In this document: positions 12,346 to 13,359 of the stretch, piece by piece
How positions within the stretch are numbered: position 1 is the stretch's first letter
Layout: each line of letters begins with the position of its first letter
DNA from: Candidatus Methanoperedens sp.
GTDB taxonomy: Archaea; Halobacteriota; Methanosarcinia; Methanosarcinales; Methanoperedenaceae
Length of the DNA: 13,359 nucleotides
Assembly (NCBI GenBank): GCA_026552835.1
Contig: JAPMTY010000011.1
Span: forward strand, 1-13,359
Direction of reading: 5' to 3'
Position numbers and translations under genes: made by a program
Notes under the pieces: generated by a model
Databases searched by the model: none
The model's input: the letters and a program-made list of their open reading frames with translations, nothing else
What the model was told of the DNA's origin: nothing

Positions 12346-13359
12346 ATGAGAAGCGATAATATCAAAAAAGGACTTGAACGCGCCCCTCACAGGTCTTTAT
12401 TAAAAGCAGTCGGGCTGACCGATGAAGAAATGGTTCTTCCCTTCATAGGAGTGGTAAACTCCTGGAACGAGATAATACCCGGACACATTCATCTTGATAA
12501 GCTCGCCGAAGCCGTAAAAGCAGGTATTCGCATGGCAGGCGGCGTACCATTTGAGTTCAACACCATCGGGATATGCGACGGCATAGCAATGGGGCATACA
12601 GGCATGAAGAACTCGCTGCCAAGCAGGGAACTGATAGCAGACAGCATCGAGCTCATGGTCGAAGCGCACCAGTTTGACGGCATAGTCATGATACCAACAT
12701 GCGACAAGATAGTTCCGGGTCACCTGATGGCTGCGGGAAGACTTGACATTCCCGCCATCGTAGTAACAGGCGGGCCCATGATGCCGGGGATAGCCGGGGA
12801 TGAACCCCGGGATTTAATAACTTTATTCGAGGCTGTGGGAGCGCGCCAGAACAACAAACTCTCAGACGAGGAGTTGAAGATTCTTGAAGACTGCGCATGC
12901 TGCGGCGCGGGTTCATGCGCCGGATTATTTACAGCCAATACGATGGCATGCGTGACCGAGGCGCTGGGCATGAGCCTTCCCGGATGCGGTACTGCGCATG
13001 CAGTGGATGCCAAAAAGACAAGGATTGCAAAGCATACCGGCATGAAGATACTTGAACTTGTGGAAAAAGAAATAACCCCGAGTCAGATAGTCACGCAGGA
13101 ATCGCTTGATAATGCGATACGCGTTGACATGGCAATAGGGGGCAGCACTAATACCGCGCTCCACCTTCCAGCCATAGCGCAGGAATTCGGGCTTGACCTT
13201 CCGCTTATGAGGTTTGATGAAATAAGCAAAGAGACGCCGCATCTTATAAATCTGAGGCCGGGAGGAGACCGATACCTTATAGACTTTGAACGGGCGGGAG
13301 GAGTACCTGCAATCCAGCAGCGGCTGCAGGACAAGCTTGACATGGACACCCTGACCGTA
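12346..13359 (+). CDS. ilvD: Dihydroxy-acid dehydratase (IlvD), 3'-truncated
   Basis: This enzyme of valine, leucine and isoleucine (and pantothenate precursor) synthesis dehydrates 2,3-dihydroxy-3-methylbutanoate and its homologue to the 2-oxo acids, using an Fe-S cluster and Mg2+ in the cytoplasm. The window holds the first 338 of roughly 550 residues with no stop. Family blocks in order are [13 protein letters not shown] (38-50), [17 protein letters not shown] (71-87), [11 protein letters not shown] (90-100), [14 protein letters not shown] (116-129), VTGGPMMPG (140-148) and [15 protein letters not shown] (186-200), then [14 protein letters not shown]. Cys119 and Cys191 are the expected cluster ligands and Cys77 is a third candidate; Asp78 fits the metal site. 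Its start is fixed by homology and the nearby TATA box. Its higher GC content matches cooC and cdhC and marks the return to core chromosome. Confidence 0.96.
   Translation, partial: MRSDNIKKGLERAPHRSLLKAVGLTDEEMVLPFIGVVNSWNEIIPGHIHLDKLAEAVKAGIRMAGGVPFEFNTIGICDGIAMGHTGMKNSLPSRELIADSIELMVEAHQFDGIVMIPTCDKIVPGHLMAAGRLDIPAIVVTGGPMMPGIAGDEPRDLITLFEAVGARQNNKLSDEELKILEDCACCGAGSCAGLFTANTMACVTEALGMSLPGCGTAHAVDAKKTRIAKHTGMKILELVEKEITPSQIVTQESLDNAIRVDMAIGGSTNTALHLPAIAQEFGLDLPLMRFDEISKETPHLINLRPGGDRYLIDFERAGGVPAIQQRLQDKLDMDTLTV

Noticed and set aside
12400..13349. Several minus-strand ORFs opposite ilvD
   Set aside because: They are shadow frames of a conserved, higher-GC coding region.
1..13359. tRNA, rRNA genes or an insertion sequence with transposase
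   Set aside because: I found no cloverleaf-like or rRNA stretches and no transposase or integrase motifs in any frame.

Overview
The window looks like a chromosomal segment of a methane-metabolising archaeon of the Methanosarcinales type; a Methanoperedens-like (ANME-2d) genome is my best guess, but that is inference. The evidence is an archaeal acetyl-CoA decarbonylase/synthase beta subunit (CdhC) with the complete A-cluster cysteine set, a CooC-type nickel-insertion ATPase, a protein ending in a PGF-CTERM archaeosortase signal, archaeal TATA boxes placed for leaderless or short-leader transcripts, and no sigma-70-like promoters.

Layout. 1-1053: 3' part of cdhC. 1286-3648: an AT-rich pair, a SIR2-domain protein of the kind used in phage defence and a secreted, surface-anchored protein of ten TPRs. 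3741-4490: cooC. 4491-5058: two repeat elements with long inverted repeats. 5059-5163: possible 34-residue acidic protein. 5172-6251 (minus): single-pass membrane protein with Ig/CARDB-like outer domains. 6508-6747 (minus): small DUF4242 (putative nickel-binding) protein with its own promoter, Shine-Dalgarno and terminator. 7188-9184 (minus): a lipoprotein with a HEAT-like domain and a cysteine-rich C-terminal domain, followed by a signal-less paralogue of the HEAT-like domain only. 9533-9990: DUF4258/DUF2283 toxin-antitoxin-like pair. 10496-11071: HEPN-like helical protein. 11571-12161: very AT-rich stretch with two small convergent membrane-protein ORFs. 12346-13359: 5' part of ilvD.

The window is thus core metabolism (cdhC, cooC, ilvD; higher GC) interleaved with accessory genes. 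In Methanosarcina, as I recall it, a cooC-like gene directly follows cdhC, so the SIR2/TPR pair looks inserted into a cdh operon.

The least ordinary feature is a family of composite, non-coding intergenic repeats, all in the same orientation. A left module (AGTTAAA/TTTAACT hairpin, then the palindrome CGGCGCGCCG, then CGATGCA) and a right module (TGCATCGGCGCC, AT-rich stretch, GTGGCGC, several GC hairpins) are separated by short degenerate repeats of the 'accgcagataaacgcagat' kind. Left-module ends and right-module starts are inverted repeats of each other. One copy is nearly empty (9995-10319), one carries nested palindromes (4690-4985), and one appears to enclose the DUF4242 gene (6266-7121). 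Further copies separate almost every one- or two-gene accessory unit between 4.5 and 10.4 kb, giving the region the look of repeat-bounded cassettes.
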